Assembly (NCBI GenBank): GCA_003254885.1
Contig: QANT01003423.1
Coordinates: forward strand, 1 to 64,000
From: Purshia tridentata
Lineage: Eukaryota; Streptophyta; Magnoliopsida; Rosales; Rosaceae
Reading direction: 5' to 3'
DNA: 64,000 nt
A program made the position numbers and the translations under genes. Within the stretch, counting starts at the first letter, position 1; each line of letters begins with the position of its first letter. Of the stretch, positions 48,678-61,158 are shown in pieces. The notes under the pieces were generated by a model. It did not search any database. It was given only the letters and a program-made list of their open reading frames with translations, and had not been told where the DNA came from.

Positions 48678-51600
48678 TTAATTGACTGCAACCTCAGCAG
48701 AAAGGTAACTAGGATGAAGGGCATCTTTGTTAGATACTTTCGTCTTGGAGAGCTTGAGCACCTGAACAGCTTCTCCCACTTTGGCAGCCAATGACTCTGG
48801 TGACTCCAATAAGAGCAGCAGCTCTGAATTGTCCATTTCCAGCAGCATCCCTGTGATTTTTGAAGCAAGGTCGGGCTGCATGTAAAATGGATATAATTTT
48901 AGGTTAGTGTCAATAGCCTTTAAGTTTGAAAATAACATAGAGAATTAAACAGAATATGGCAAAAGCATGACCTTGTGTTTATGGACGAGTGGGTAGAGAC
49001 GCTCGCCAAGTAACTGTTTCTGCTGGTCAGGAGAAGCAGCAGCAAGCATGCTACTAAGCATCTCTGGTCCTTGAGGCCCACCTCCAACAGAATTGGAAGC
49101 AGTAGATGAGATTCCTGATCCCTTATTCATGTCACGTTGACGCCCATTAGAAACATATTTAGCCTGCCCCGTCCGCTGCAATGCAAAGTTGTCACATATA
49201 AATGCTTCACATGTATGTAATGAACAAAAAACATGAGTAACAAGAGGATGGATAGGTCAAGAATGCTAGATGGCTACTCATTTCAGCACCCCAATCCTCC
49301 AACACACTACTAAATTTGTTAGTTTTTTATTTTTATTTATTTTTTAAAAAACTTCCATTTGGGAGAACAGAACCTCAAATGCCTAATATGGAAAGCATCT
49401 TGAAAGGGGTACACAAGAAGAGAATCCAAAGCAGTGGAAAATTGGATTTACATGGTCATTAGCAATGAAAATAAAAAAATTTCAGGTTAATAGGTTATGT
49501 ACAATCTGTACAATGCCTGATCATCCAGTAGTACATGTGGCAAATATATATCTTCAACCCCGAAAATGAGGGACAAAAGTTGTAAGAGAAATCAAACCTG
49601 CTGGTTGTTTGAATCCTTCGAAGAGTTCGTCAACTGAGTGGACTGCTGCAAATGTGGCATATATGCACTTCCTTGAGGAATCATATGCCCGTTCACTCTG
49701 CCTCTGTTTTGCCTATGCTGTCTTGGAGTATTTGGCATCTGTAAATTAATGAAATTTAAGTGGCATAAGCAAGAAGGATGGATGATAATCAGCAATCTGA
49801 TAGATGATTGTAAAAACAACTGCCATAAGAATATGCATGCAGATGAGCAAATATGACTGGAAAAAGGCTGACAGACTGGTACTCACAGCAGGAACCGGTG
49901 GTGGTCGATAGGCTGGTCCAGATGTAGGTGCAAAGCCGTTAGCCCTCCATCCTGGCCTCAATCCCAAAGGTTGATACATCAGCCCTGGTCGAGGAGGCAC
50001 TTGCGGAACAACACCAGAAGGAGCTGGATAGTAGATAGGAGGGTATCCACCAGGGATGACAGCTGTTGAAGGACCAGCAAGTCCTGCCATACGCTGTGCA
50101 TATTGAAGCTGCAGCTGTGCTTGTCTGTCCTCTTTCCTTTGAGCAATAGCAACAAACAATGGCTTCCGATGAAACATATAACCTGTGAGATATCAATGAA
50201 AAGATGCCTATCAGCTCACCGAAAACATGATATACAAAGACATTAGATAACCACACATCTCAAAAACTTAACCCTACAAGAAAAAAATGTATGTATAAAA
50301 GTCAACCAAAGTCAATTTTATGATTATGGAAGTGGCTCGAAGAAAGCATGACATACAAATATACATTGAGTCCATTTTTGCTCACTACAAAAAGGTTGTG
50401 GTCCATCCATGATGGTGGTAATGCTCACCGTGGTGAGCAAAAATGAATCCCAAATACATTAGATAACACCCAACTTAAATAGTTAACCCTATAAGAAAAG
50501 CAACCATACAGAAAATCATTCAAATCAAATCTGATAAATGTTGGAATATGAAAAATTAATAGCTTAAAAACCTAACATCCATGCAATTAATTTATTACCA
50601 TGAAAAGTTTTCACAGCTTTATTGCCCTCCTCAGGGGTAGAGAAGCAAACAAAACCAAACCCCTTGCTTATTCCTTTGTCATCACGCATAATTTTTGCAG
50701 AAGTAATTGTGCCACATTGACTGAAGCTTTCTACCAGCTCTTCATCAGTGACATCATCATCAATGTTCTTCACATACACATTTGATCCCTGTAAATTAAA
50801 AAAACAAATACAATGATAAGATACTATAATAAGAAACATTGGGAGAGATATGGAGAATGAATCTACCTTAAATTTCAACATTTGCTCCTTTCGTTTTTCC
50901 TCAAATTGACGACGCAAAATTTGCTCACGCTCTGACTTTTTCTGTGCCCTTGCTACATACAGAACCTTGGAGCCTACTCAATACAAATGGCAGTGACCAA
51001 AAAAAAGTTCCATATTAGGAAATTTCATCCATATTTCCATTTAAGGCTATAAAAAGTACATAACCTACCAAGTTGGGATCCATTCATTCCTTCCATTGCT
51101 CGTCTGGCATCATCTGGGCTATCAAAGTTCACAAAGCCAAAGCCTCTAGAGTTCCCATTTTCATCCCTTGCAATAGCCAGGCTAACAATTTTCCCGAACT
51201 CAGAGAACTTTTCCTCCACAAGCTCTTCCCTGACATTTGGATCCAAATTCTTCATATACAAATTTGTATATTTCACATCAGGATTGGGCAAAACTCGATC
51301 ACTCTTTCTAACAAATTTCGCAACAAACCTGTGCCATGAATCGTAATTAACATATGGTTAATATCCAGATACAAGGAAAAGGCAAACGAAAAACCAACAA
51401 GAAGCATCCTTACACAAACACACAAGGATCACATGTTTCAACAAAATATGGAAAATAAAAGAACTGCACATACAGCTGTTTGTCTCCAACAGTGGAGCCA
51501 TTTAGCTTCTCAATAGCAGCACTTGCAGATTCCTCAGACTCAAACTGAACAAAGCCATAGCCTTTACTCTTCCCATCGTCAAACATGGCAACTTTGCAAG

Positions 51601-52672
51601 ACAAAACATTTCCAAATTTCTTAAACATTTCTTGAAGCCCTACATTATCTATCGATTCACTCAAGTTCTGCCACAGAAAAACAAAATAGTTTTACATCAG
51701 AGAAAAGAAAATAATGCACCTGATTTTGGAAGTATGGTCTCAAGGACTTCAGTAAATCAACAGGACATACCTTGACAAACACATTCCCAATCCCACTTCT
51801 TCTTGCATCAGGATCACGATGAGACCACATGACCCTTATCACTTTTCCATGCAGCACACTGTTATTCTTCACCTCGATCGCTCGAATTGCTATTAGAGAA
51901 AAATCAGAAATGAATTGATTAAAATAAATTAAGACCGTGTCACCAAAAGATCTTAACATGAGAGAGAGAGAGAGAGAGAGAGAGAGACTCTTTACAATCA
52001 AAGATCAAATTCTTTAGATTAATACGGCAAATTACATAGAAAACTGAATATTGCATTGTTTGTTTCTTCTCTGCAGCTTTTGAGTAACCAAACAGATCAA
52101 TAAAGAATTGGCAAACAGTGAAACAATCAATGAGATCAACATTACAATTTCCTTTTTCATAATGCAGATAGATTCCCAATACGGAACAACGTTCTCGACT
52201 CAAAGCATCACACAAATTATATTTCAAATCATGAAAAACCAAATTACTGTGCAAGGCTTAAAGGACTACAGATTCTCAAAATTCACGAACAGTGGTAAAT
52301 TTCAATTTAGTAACCTGCATTGTCTCAGTAACCAACAGAGCACCAAAATCACAACACAACCAGACCAAACAAATTCCATTCACAATCCAAACACACACAA
52401 ACCGATTCAAACAAACAAGAAGAAACATCTCCAGGCAACAATTCACCAAAGAAACAAGAAAGAAACCAAACGGTACCGTCTTGGGGGTTGACGAAGTTGA
52501 CGTAGCCGTAGCAGAGAGAGCGGCCGGAGTTGGAGTCCCTGCAAACCCTTACGGACGTGGTGCTCTTGAAGTCGGAGAAGGCGTCGTAGAGCTGGCCATC
52601 GGTGATATACGGGTGGAGGTCCCCGACGTACAGAGACGCCGGCGGGGCGGCGACCGTCTGAGAGACCGCCAT
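48678..52672 (-). CDS. PAB7: Polyadenylate-binding protein, PAB7-like
   Basis: Cytoplasmic poly(A)-binding protein acting in mRNA stability and translation. Ten exons on the - strand: 52672-52477, 51889-51771, 51667-51474, 51328-51069, 50973-50867, 50788-50599, 50182-49887, 49738-49598, 49175-48972 and 48875-48678, giving 634 residues. Four RRMs start near residues 13, 100, 195 and 294; each has an RNP1 such as [16 protein letters not shown] or KGFGFVCF. A Pro/Gln-rich linker leads to a C-terminal MLLE domain ([20 protein letters not shown]) that binds PAM2 peptides. It resembles Arabidopsis PAB7 more than PAB2/4/8 from memory. The exon-3 donor is GTATGT at 51472, which restores [10 protein letters not shown]. 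The in-frame upstream ATG reads a low-complexity (LS)n leader and was rejected as start. Confidence 0.93.
51960..51988. repeat. (GA)n microsatellite in PAB7 intron 1
   Basis: About 28 bp of uninterrupted GA in the first intron, close to the exon-2 acceptor. Confidence 0.85.
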
Positions 52673-52699
52673 TGATGTAGTCGATGATCGATCTTCAAC

Positions 52700-52716
<17 letters not shown>

Positions 52717-52753
<37 letters not shown>
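52717..52753. repeat. (GA)n / (CT)n microsatellite in the PAB7 leader
   Basis: About 36 bp of GA on the + strand, hence CT in the transcript, starting some 45 bp upstream of the PAB7 ATG. CT tracts in plant leaders often mark core promoters or bind BPC/GAGA-type factors; a role here is inference. Confidence 0.8.
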
Positions 52754-52754
<1 letters not shown>

Positions 52755-54976
52755 AAAAAAAGAGCCTTATTCAGCAGAGCGATATAACAGTGCTCGTTTT
52801 ATTCGGTTACTCCCTTTTTATTGTAAGACTGAATCAAACCGGCGTTTCCGTTCGGTTCTTGATTCTACAGTTATCGCAACCAGAGAATGGGGTGTGAAGA
52901 GTGATTTAATGAGAGTGAGCAAACAAGGAAAGAATGGAATTTCCTTTTTATTTTTTTGTTTTTGTTTTTGGGTTTTTGGAAATTTTGGGAGAGAAAGGAC
53001 TCAGTGACTGCTGCTGTGATTATCAGAGAGAGGAGTTTTTGCATGGACACCGGAGGTTGGGCCTTGTCCTTGAATCACAAGAAATCGTGTACCCGAGCTG
53101 ACCGGGTCCGCCACGCGCCAGTTCAGAGCGTAGCGGTCACCTCCCCCCACCCATTACTCACTGAAAACAAAACGATGCGACGCTTTCAGGACTCTTTTTG
53201 TTTTTGGCGTGCCTCCCTCGCTTTTGCCACGTCATCAAGCAAATTTTAGTTGGAAACAAACAACCATTAACATCTATTATTATTTTGTAAAGTTGTTGGG
53301 TTTGTTATGGAATCCAATTGGGATTGGATTTACGTCCCTTTCTTTTACTTTACATTCGGATGTTATTTTGTTTTCAATATTCATCATTATAAAGAGGGTT
53401 AGACTATATTTGGAAAGAAGTTTTTTGGGTCAAATATTTGGAAATAAGCTGAATGTCATATTTTTTCTGATATTTTTCTTTGTAAAGAAGGTTAAATTAT
53501 AATAATAGTAAATGAATAACATAATATTTGTTATAAAAAGTCGTTACACAGGCATGAATAAAGACAATAACAGTGTTTAGAGAGTGTGTTATGAATGAAA
53601 ATAGCGCTTAAATTTTGACAAACTAAGAAGATTTAAATGATATATTTAGTTTAAGCTAATTCATCTTATGCAAATTAATGTTTTAAATGGTTAGCATATT
53701 ATAAATACAAAGTAATTAATGTTTATTACGATCATCACTATAAACACTTACTTTTAGCTCTAAGACTTCAATTATATTGCTTGAATATTATAATATATCT
53801 AGTTTTATTGTTATTCCAAAGAAGGAGAGGGTTCGAATCCGATTATGATTTAAGAGTGACCTAATTAGCCAAAAATAATATATTTAATTAAAAGTACAAG
53901 AGTGTAAACAAGGAATGCTACTAGTATTACCTTTTTATTATAGATATGAGGTTGCATCAAGTTAGAATCATATTGTTATGAACTATAAATTGTGGTCCTT
54001 ATCAGTCCTAAACTTCTAACTACACCTAAATTGGAAACATGAAAATAGGTTACCCATGTGAAATAAGAAAGCCACTTGTAAAAGACAAAGTGAGAAACGG
54101 GTAGTTAAGCGGGCTCCAGGAGCCTAAAGACTGCTTCAAAGATGTGTGAGCGCTTGGCACACACACCATTCACAAATCACATCTCTCTCTTCACATTGAT
54201 TATCGGCATCTCTCACTCACAGCCATAAGTTTAACCCAAATAACGCATTGTTTCACGAATACAACCCTTACTATTCATCTATGTTCTCCGGAAAAACTGG
54301 ATATCACTAGACTAAATAATCATTAACATGAACCTATAACTAGTCACCGACCAACACTTCCAACACTATTGAAGGTCAGAAAGAATTCTAGGGGATTTAA
54401 ACATAACCATCAAAACTGCAACACACACACAAATACAATGCAGAAAATATTTCGAGTATCTGCAATATTTGCACACAGAAACAGCCAACTATTATCTTCA
54501 TTTATGTGAGAACAAAGCATATATCAAGAACAAGAAACTATTCGTTTCGGCTTTATACAAGTTATGACATTCCCTTACAAATTGAACAATTTGGAATCAT
54601 CAAGTAAAATAGTAAACAAAAATGACATTGACTCTGACAACATACAGAATTTCTATATCCCTATGGACCCTATCTAAATCAAACAACTACAATTGAGTTG
54701 CTCTGCTTCCACTGGCCACCATTTGGTAGTATCTCTTTAAACTTGTACAAAGATGGAGAACCCTTTTATGACAAGAAAGCAAAACTTCAAGTCAGAAGAA
54801 AAGATGATGCCCCGCTCACACAATCCAGAAGCAGAGCAGATTGGATGTATACATCGAGACCCCTAGTGCTTGGCAGTACAAGTATTAGCAGAAGAACCCA
54901 CTGATCACTATAAATAAAGATCAGTCAAGTCAACACACCTTGGAAAGATAATGGAATTCAGATTCTGAGGTTTAAA
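52754..54976. other. PAB7 promoter side and spacer
   Basis: The first ~500 bp are GC-richer (52850-53250) and probably the PAB7 promoter. The rest is AT-rich, followed by the 3' UTR of the aspartic protease. No gene was recognised. Confidence 0.4.
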
Positions 54977-57900
54977 TTAAAAAATATGGAACTCCACAAA
55001 CACCAATGTGTGCACTAAGAGAACCACAATTCCTGTTGTTATCAGCTTGAAGAGCATGTCTCCAGATGAGCTGCTCTCACTCAGCTGTCCTGCATTAACA
55101 TATTCGTCTTTGCTAGAAGTTACCGAGACATTTACAGACAACGAGCCTGAAAAACAGAAATTTAAATACATGACATTGATACTGGTCCAAAGGTCTAAGA
55201 GAAATATAAAAAATAAATAAATAAATAAATAAAAGATGTGGACTTATATAGAACTTACAGTCATAGTTCGCCCATCCAATCCGTTGACGAGCTAAATCAT
55301 ACACAAATATCTTATCTTTTAGAACAAGATCTGTAATTGAAGAAAGGAGAAATATAATCAATTAACATGTTCAAGTAATAGCATTTCAAAAGCAAATTAT
55401 GCTAATCAATTTCTATAAATAAGTTAAACTGTAGATAATAAGGCAAAGTTCTCAGAAGTCATTGCATTGTGCACCACCAGGTAGACCAGAATAAACCAGA
55501 GCTTACATAAGTTTCTGAACCATAAACATCAAGCAAAATTGAAGAGGATTCATTAAAACACCCACTATATACTGCAGTTACAATATGACTTGATTGGGAG
55601 TCGGAGCAAATTGCTCCTTGATTTAACCATATCTCATCAAAATTTAAAAACAGCCCAAATTTGGGGTCTAACCTCCTAAAATTGTCACCCCTCCCTGAAC
55701 CTTCTGAAAGCCAATGCACCACATAGCAGCACCTTCCTGTAAAAATAGAATGACCTGTTACACTTTTATGCCATACAATTTGCAATAATCATGTCTAATG
55801 CAATTACGTTTAATAAGAACTTTACAGAAGGAGCATGAGCAACAACGTACAACGAAACCAATATGAACAAGGTACTCTTCTGGTTTCAACACCATCGATG
55901 CACTACCCGCAAAGTTTAGACTAACTGGAGGAAATACCTCAGCCAAACTGAAAAAGGAAAAAAGAAATGATGAACATTCCACTATTATGCCCACCCTCCA
56001 TGGCTCCACCCCTGTTCTTGAGAAAGGAGCTTAAAAAAATATTATGCAGACATAAAGCAACCTGGTGGAGACTAGATAACACTGGTTTCCTTTCGAAATG
56101 ATGGGAGTCACAGATTGTTGAACAGCCGAAGTTACCTGCACATCCAATAACAAAATCAGGAGATGAAAGTCCATGATAACAAAGACAAGGAAGTCACAGT
56201 GGGAACTGAGATTAAATGATGCCTTAAAAAGTGGAAGTCCATGAAAATTCATCATAAATCAAGCAATAAGGTTAATGATGACTGAATCACTATTGAAATG
56301 ACCCAGTTTTCATGCCAGTGCTAAAGATGAATTTAATTTAATTTAAGTAAATCATCAAACCAAACCAACAAGTGAACAAACTTACAGCACTGACAAAAGG
56401 ATCATAAGCTTCCTCCACAAGGTATGTCAAAGTTGTTCCTGAGTCAACAATAGTTCCTTGGCTGTTTGATGTCATGAAGGCTGCTGGATCAATTGGCAAG
56501 AGTTGCCCATTGACAGAAACGCTCTGCAGATTTAAATTATAATGGGGCCTGAAAACATAAAATTTGGATTCTAAGGCATTAAATGAAAAAAGTCAACAAA
56601 GTTTTTATGACACAAAGTTTTTATAATATGAAACTTATAAAATAAGCTTGCACAGGAGTAAATCAATATTTGTAATTAAGAGGATAGAATTTAATTAAAA
56701 ATTGGTGAAGTTGACATAGCAAAAAGTTTGCACTTCATGGTTCTGCAAGGCTTATGAAAAACTGCCTCCCAAAAAAGATGGTACTGCGGCTACTGCCCCA
56801 CTCACCCACTCAGTGAGTCCCCAAAATGGCATCAATGATAGGAAGAAAAAACCTCCAGATTTGCTCAGAGAAACAATAATCTTATTTTTTTCATCTAAGT
56901 AAAACCAAAGCATTTGTATGATGGGGATGATGACATGAATCCTATCCAGCCTGAGAAGCAAAAGTGTGAATGAAGACATGTTTCTTACAATAAAAAATGA
57001 GGTGAAGTAGGTACTTATTGTATTCCAACCGTGCAGACTCAAATACAAGTACATAACCTCTGTGCTCATATCAAAATTCTGCATATATCAAAATTCAAAT
57101 AGCTAAACCTAGAAGTTTAAAAAGCCAAAAGTGACATGACTCAATATTAAAGTTAGAGCATCCAACCCTGAGTGTATAAAAAAGATATTTCATAGTCAAT
57201 GTCCATTAGTTTGGAAATAAAATTGTGTGCTTAAATGAAATAATACAGATACAACACAAAAGCACATATCATAACCTATTTTTGTAGTAATAATGACTTT
57301 CCACTCCATAGACTGGGTTATACTTATATCTTTGAACCACCCACTTCATACAATTCACAGTTTCAAAGCAAAGACTAGACAACTATCAGAAATAAATAAA
57401 AAAGATTCCAATAGGATAGAGACATACTGTGACGGGACAAGCGGACTATAAACAATACTTGGCTCCAAAATCTCACCAAGAACAAGTATACCCCCTCCAT
57501 TGCCATCTCCCTTCAAGCAATGGGAGAACACTTTGGGAGTTAGCCCTCGAGATGACAACTGTGATATAACAGATAGGGCCCCTTGGCCGAACCCAAATAT
57601 CCCATCCACTGCTTTATCTGCCTTAGTCAAATCCCCTGACTGATAGGTACTACACCTGTTTCCAACACGACCATCCAAGGCAATAAGCTTCCATAAACAG
57701 AAACAAAATGAACATTAAAGCAGGAATCTAGCAGCAAATGTAGAAAAATTATGATGATATAAGATATGCCATTACTCTTCTTTAGTAAGATTAATGATTC
57801 TTCAACAGGTTCTTAAAAAGACACACTAACAATCAGGGAAATTCTGCACAATTAATTATTGTTTGTTCTGGCACGCACACAACACGCTTAATGTTATTAA

Positions 57901-59521
57901 AATACCATCAGTCAATAAATCATGACCATGTGGGACTGGTCAGCCATGTTATTCCAAAATTAATTGTAATTATAGTAAGCTACATAATACTACTTGAAAC
58001 AACAATTTTTATTTTATTTATTGATAAAAAACGAGCAATCTTCATAGATTGTTACTTCTTCTTCTTTTTGCTTCTTTCTCCCTTTTTCTCCTTTCTATTT
58101 TAATAATTGCTTTTCATTCCACATGTTTTATACACGCCTAATTTCAGTTCAAGTCAAACCAGCTCACCCAAAAACAATGGAAGCTGAAGAGTTGATAAAT
58201 GACTGCCCCAGAATCATGTCAAAATATAGTGCATCTGATATGTAATAACCAGACGTCCCACTTCCATCTCCATATTGGAATGTGTAACTGCACTGGTTAC
58301 TCTGAGTAGAGCATTCAGTTGCTGAAGTTTGAAGTGAGGAAGTGCAAATTGGGTCGGAACAGGGGATCAGCCCCGCAGTTGACGAGCTGGCAGAATCATA
58401 GAAATTTAGCGGAATCTGTAAAACATGGAACAGCAATGTGCAAGATTAATAAGTTTTGAATAGCCTCTTCACTCTACAAACTTCTTAGAATGACAGCAAG
58501 CAAGAAAAGAGAAACAGAAACTTACTCCAAGTCCACTAGACTGGGGGCAGTCATTGCAGGAATTGCAGGTAACCCACAAGATGTCGCTTCCAGTATCAAT
58601 CTGTACGTTGAATTCTCTTGGCGGAGAGCCCAATTTTACTTTTGTAAAATAAAGCCTAGATAAAACCAATATGCAAGAATTGAAGATGAACAATAGTTTA
58701 GATTTAACACCAGAGAAAAAAGGTACCCAAGATGCTCAATCTTAGTTGGAGAATAAAACAGAAGATAACTGAATAAAACCAAGAAAAAGATACATACACA
58801 AAAGGCCCAGGAGCAAACAGCAAACAGCCAAACTTAGTCAACTTTTCAAACATAAAACAACAATTTATTTTTTTCAAATATGCAAAATGCCATCAATTCT
58901 CAAGCACTGGGTCTGAGAAAGAATTGAAGAAAAAGTGAAGAACTCATTTTTACAAGAACCGACGCAGTAAGAACTACCAAGACTCAAGCTTTTTGCTTTT
59001 GCCTATACCAGAAAATGAAAAAGAAAAAAAAGCTGTATGTTTTTGTTTTCTTTTCCTTCTCAGTTTCTCAGGAGCCAAATAAAGCGACAATATACAAAAA
59101 TAAATAAAAACCCATGTAGACAATAAATGCTTATTACTCAGATATAAAACTAAAATGAATAACAAAGACCCAAGAACAAAAGTATACTAATTTGAGACAA
59201 ACCCATTAATAGAAGCACATTAAAAGCTTCATACAAGAGCATTTAAAGAAAACCCAGATGATAAAATTACCCGACGAGGTAGGGATCGGAGGAACCTTCG
59301 ACTGAGAAGTCGACAACGCCGCCCACCGCGTTCTGCAAGAGCCTGGCGTGCCTGACTCGGTCCCGAGCTCGGAGCTGGTCCAGTTGGACTCGGTGGGTCG
59401 TCGTTGGCGGAAAGGCCCTCTCTAGAGAGAGAAAGGTGGCCGGTAGGCCGCAGTAGACGGCGGATAGAGAGAGTAGAAGCGCGGTAGCTGAGGCCAAGAT
59501 CGGAGGAAGAAGGGCCTGCAT
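54977..59521 (-). CDS. Pepsin-like (A1) aspartic protease with C-terminal hydrophobic tail
   Basis: Plant A1 aspartic protease of the atypical/nucellin-like type. Ten exons on the - strand: 59521-59271, 58655-58526, 58415-58168, 57655-57428, 56548-56386, 56135-56062, 55947-55851, 55736-55673, 55330-55259 and 55146-54977, giving 498 residues. A signal peptide covers about residues 1-25. The catalytic aspartates are Asp104 in IDTGSD and Asp321 in VDSGTT. The cysteine-rich insert typical of plant forms is present ([12 protein letters not shown]). The end ([20 protein letters not shown]...) has a Ser-rich spacer and a long hydrophobic stretch, suggesting a GPI anchor or membrane tail. There is no plant-specific saposin-like insert. 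It resembles At5g22850/At1g08210-type proteins from memory; the substrate is unknown. Confidence 0.93.
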
Positions 59522-60218
59522 TTTGAGTTTGGCGAGTGGAAATTCAGTGGGAAAGGTCGAGGTGGTGGTGCTGCTGGCGCTTCTTGCTGTTGTGCATTGG
59601 GAGAGAGAGAATGAGAGAGGCTGTGGTTGTTTTCAGAGGCAGAGAGTCAGAGACAAGGGAGGTTTGCTTGCTGCTTAGCAGAAAAAAGTTGCGAAAGTTG
59701 GATTATATTAAAGCTCACTTTGAAACCAGTTTAATAGAAATGATTTGACCATTCCGAGAGTAATAAAGATCCTAAAGTCGATTATGCCCTTCAATCGCTT
59801 CTGCTGCAATCGGGCCGTGGAACAAGGAAACACCGAAATAATCACATGGGATAAGGGTAATTATGGCTATGCTGGAAAGTTTAACGGCAAGGAATTTGGT
59901 TCGCTCTGAAATTTTAAGTAAAAAAGTAAATAAGTAGGTGGAAAAAACCAAAAAAAGGCGCTAATGACTGATATTGCCGGTGGCAGTGACTAGTCCGTCT
60001 GAATCAGCGTACGCACGGCTCGCTGCGTATTTTGCACGCATTTCTTGCCAGCAACGACCAACGAAGTCATGATGAGTCATGCGAGGTCGGTTATACTATT
60101 ATACACGTCACGATTGGGCGAGTACACTGCACGCTTTGTCACTGAAAGTATAATTGACTGTTCAAGGGCAAGTGGGGTCCGCCGTGGTGAAAGGGCAATG
60201 TTAGCCGTACTGCACCAC
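59522..60218. other. Upstream region of the aspartic protease gene
   Basis: Promoter and leader side of the protease gene, then a GC-richer spacer. An open frame starting near 60045 has no recognised character. Confidence 0.35.
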
Positions 60219-60684
60219 GATGTCAGAGACAATCAGGGAGACAAAGTACCGTTATTTTTCTACACTCGTATCTCCTCAGTCCTTGACTTCCATTGTAAAT
60301 TCTCTCATTTCTTTTATTTAATTAAAAAAAAAACAAATACTTAGAGAGAACATCTAATCAAGATCAATCATCAATAAAGAAGTAGATAAACTATATAGTT
60401 ATTTTGAAAAATAAAAATAATTAATGAAATGCTAATTACCTTCTCATTTTCGTATTAGATGTCAGAGACAATCAGGGAGACAAAGTACCGTTTTTTTTCT
60501 ACACTCGTATCTCCTCAGTCCTTGACTTGCATTGTAAATTCTCTCATTTCTTTTATTTAATTAAAAAAAAATCAATACTTAGAGAGAACATCTAATCAAG
60601 ATCAATCATCAGATAAACTATATAGTTATTTTGAAAACTAAAAATAATTAATGAAATGCTAATGACCTTCTCATTTTCGTATTA
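60219..60684. repeat. Two-copy tandem duplication, 239-bp period
   Basis: 60219-60457 and 60458-60684 are almost identical, from GATGTCAGAGACAATCAGGG to CTTCTCATTTTCGTATTA. The differences are a few substitutions, A-run length changes and one ~12-bp deletion in the second copy (ATAAAGAAGTAG missing). Likely recent. Confidence 0.92.
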
Positions 60685-61119
60685 TCTTATTACCTTTCTA
60701 CTTTTTTTTCTTAATTTGTATTATAATTTGATGATACAAACTGTTCATTTTTATATTATTATATCAAAATTATGTAACTAGACGATTTTAATAATAGTTA
60801 AATTTATAGTCTATTTTTGGTAATAGTTAGATAAATATACAATTTTAAAATTAGTTGATTTTTTGTAAAAATATCTAGTAATCTAGCAAATAAACGATTC
60901 TGAACATAAATTTCACTACGAATTAAAAAGGATAAGAAAAAAGTAAAAGGAGAAAATAACTAATATTCTTCCAAGCCTATGATAAAGAAGTCCATACTGA
61001 ATAATTACTTTAAAAAAAAAGGTAATTATATGATCCAATTACTTTATAGAATGTATCCCTTCAATCTACAACATCTTCTATTTTAAAGTTCCAAAATTTA
61101 GAATGAGGAAGGTTCTCAC

Positions 61120-61158
61120 TTTTTTTTTTTTTTTTTTTTTTTTNTTTTTTTTTTTTTT
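61120..61158. repeat. Poly-T tract interrupted by an N at 61144
   Basis: About 39 positions of T with one undetermined base. This is a homopolymer of uncertain length, either a basecalling limit or a join made during assembly. Confidence 0.9.

Noticed and set aside
52673-52756. Upstream in-frame ATG of PAB7 giving an N-terminal (LS)n extension
   Set aside because: It is simply the translated CT microsatellite in the leader. The ATG at 52672 starts the MAVSQ sequence directly before RRM1.
53821-53850. tRNA-like T-loop motif GGTTCGAATCC
   Set aside because: The flanking bases do not form a five-pair T stem, and no anticodon arm or acceptor stem fits upstream.
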